A DNA stretch of 64,000 nucleotides from assembly GCF_000397205.1 (NCBI RefSeq), contig NC_021237.1:4651001-4715000 (forward strand). The letters are read 5' to 3'. Made by a program: the position numbers and the translations under genes. Each line of letters begins with the position of its first letter. Within the stretch, counting starts at the first letter, position 1. The notes under the pieces are model-generated. The model saw only the letters and a list, made by a program, of their open reading frames with translations. It was not told the DNA's origin and searched no databases. Positions 62,801-64,000 of the stretch are shown here, piece by piece. The stretch comes from Pseudomonas protegens CHA0 (GTDB taxonomy: Bacteria > Pseudomonadota > Gammaproteobacteria > Pseudomonadales > Pseudomonadaceae).

Positions 62801-64000
62801 ATGCGCCGTACCCGTTACAAAACCATCGTCGATCACTTCGCCCAGCGCATCCGCGCCGGCCAGCTGTGCCCAGGCACTCAGCTACCGACGGTGCGGGCGC
62901 TGATGGCCAGCGAGCAGGTGGCGCTGGCCACGGCGCTGCGGGTGTATCACGAGCTGGAAGCCATCGGCCTGGTGGTGGGCGAGCCCGGGCGCGGCACCTT
63001 TGTCCGCGACACCAGCCTGCCCCGGGGCATGGGCCTGGAACAGCACCCGGCCAGCGCCGCCTCGGTGGACCTGGCGTTCAACTACCCGTCCCTGCCCGGC
63101 CAGGCGGAAAGCCTGCGCGAGGGGCTGCGGGCGATAGCCGCCTCCGGCGACCTGGATGCCCTGCTGCATTCCGCGCCCCAGGGCGGCCGCCCCCATGAAC
63201 GCCAGACCGCAGCGCGGCACCTGCGCAACCGCGAGATCCGCGTCGCCGCCGAGCAGGTGCTGATCGTCAACGGCGCCCAGCAGGGGCTGGCGGTGAGCCT
63301 GCTGGCGCTACTCCAGCCCGGGGACATCCTGGCAGTGGACGCCCTGACCTACCCCGGCCTCAAGACCCTGGCCCAGGTCCATCGCCTGGACCTCGAAGCG
63401 CTGCCCCAGCACAACGGCCAGATGGACCTCGACGCCCTGCAGGCCCTGTGCCGCCGGCGCCCGGTGCGGGCGCTGTACTGCATGCCGACCCTGCACAACC
63501 CCCTGGGCACGGTGATGCCCCTGGCCGAACGCCGGCGCCTGGCGCAACTGGCCCGCGAGCATGACCTGCTGCTGATCGAGGACGGCGCCTACGCCTTCCT
63601 CGCCGAACCGGCCCCGCCGCCGCTGCAGACCCTGGCCCCGGAGCGCACGCTGTATATTTCCGGGCTGTCGAAAAGCGTCGCCTCGGGCTTGCGCCTGGGG
63701 TTTATCGTCGCGCCCCTGGAGATGATCCCGGCCCTGGAACGGGCGATCCGCGTGTCCACCTGGAGCACCCCGTCGCTGACCGTGACCCTGGGCTGCCGCT
63801 GGATCGAGTCGGGGCTGGTGGACAGCCTGGAAGAACAGAAGCGCAACGATGCCCGCAGCCGCCAGCAACTGGCCCGGAGGGTGCTCAAGGGCTGCGATTA
63901 CCAGGCCTATGGCTCATCGTATTTTCTCTGGCTGAAACTGCCGGAAGGACGGCGGGCCGATGCCGTGGTGGCGGCCCTGGAACATCAGGGGGTAACGGTG
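62801..64000 (+). CDS. MocR-family regulator (GntR HTH + aminotransferase fold), 3' truncated
   Basis: The frame is open to the last base, so the C-terminus is outside. N-terminal GntR winged helix: RIRAGQLCPGTQLPTVRALMA and VYHELEAIGLVVGEPGRGTFV. Then an aminotransferase class I-like domain: VNGAQQGLAVSLL, CMPTLHNPLGTVMP, LLIEDGAYAFL, and the PLP-lysine motif YISGLSKSVASGLRLGF. Such proteins sense PLP or amino-acid ligands. An in-frame ATG at 62786 lacks a ribosome site; ATG 62801 has GAGGTGG upstream. Probably controls the divergent LysE exporter. Confidence 0.88.
   Translation, partial: MRRTRYKTIVDHFAQRIRAGQLCPGTQLPTVRALMASEQVALATALRVYHELEAIGLVVGEPGRGTFVRDTSLPRGMGLEQHPASAASVDLAFNYPSLPGQAESLREGLRAIAASGDLDALLHSAPQGGRPHERQTAARHLRNREIRVAAEQVLIVNGAQQGLAVSLLALLQPGDILAVDALTYPGLKTLAQVHRLDLEALPQHNGQMDLDALQALCRRRPVRALYCMPTLHNPLGTVMPLAERRRLAQLAREHDLLLIEDGAYAFLAEPAPPPLQTLAPERTLYISGLSKSVASGLRLGFIVAPLEMIPALERAIRVSTWSTPSLTVTLGCRWIESGLVDSLEEQKRNDARSRQQLARRVLKGCDYQAYGSSYFLWLKLPEGRRADAVVAALEHQGVTV

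Noticed and set aside
1..64000. Insertion sequences, prophage or tRNA genes
   Set aside because: No transposase, integrase, phage or tRNA-like sequence was recognised on either strand.

Overview
The window is a GC-rich chromosomal segment from a fluorescent Pseudomonas of the P. fluorescens group, most likely P. protegens or a close relative. The evidence is a nearly complete set of periplasmic pyoverdine maturation genes, three pyoverdine NRPS genes whose specificity codes spell an octapeptide, many PvdS-type IS boxes (TAAAT-N16-CGT), Pseudomonas-style REP hairpins, and an isonitrile hydratase carrying the expected Asp17 and Cys101.

Layout of the pyoverdine part (1-48.6 kb). The window opens inside pvdT (MacB-type exporter), followed by opmQ. 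Two small genes (DUF3349-like, SMI1/KNR4-like) lie between opmQ and the maturation block. That block is pvdP (minus), pvdMNO (plus), pvdF (minus) and pvdE (plus), followed by the ferripyoverdine receptor gene fpvA. A 0.5-kb tandem REP array separates fpvA from the end of the NRPS operon. Three NRPS genes (pvdI-pvdJ-pvdD order, minus strand, 46.4 to 15.5 kb, about 31 kb) form one tightly coupled operon closed by a strong terminator. On the far side lie a divergent siderophore-interacting reductase gene and pvdG.

How they work together. Reading the A-domain codes, E domains and C-domain types gives Asp, D-N5-formyl-N5-hydroxyOrn, Lys (pvdI); Thr, Ala (pvdJ); D-Ala, D-fOHOrn, Lys, thioesterase (pvdD). 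To my knowledge this is the pyoverdine peptide of P. protegens CHA0/Pf-5. PvdF makes the formyl-hydroxamate monomer. PvdG is the editing thioesterase. PvdE exports the acylated ferribactin. PvdP, PvdM, PvdN and PvdO mature the chromophore in the periplasm. PvdT-OpmQ secretes or recycles pyoverdine, and FpvA imports the ferric form. The chromophore NRPS (pvdL), pvdS, pvdA, pvdH and pvdQ are not in this window.

Right part (48.6-64 kb) is ordinary accessory chromosome: an MFS transporter with a divergent TetR regulator and twin palindromic operators; an SDR-GH15 pair; a VOC-isochorismatase pair; more REPs; an alpha/beta hydrolase; an uncharacterised cluster (small membrane protein, membrane-anchored epimerase, hydrolase-PPDK-like fusion); a GlxA-type regulator divergent from isonitrile hydratase; an ABM monooxygenase; a LysE exporter; and a truncated MocR regulator. 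I see no tRNA, rRNA, CRISPR array, transposase or prophage gene.
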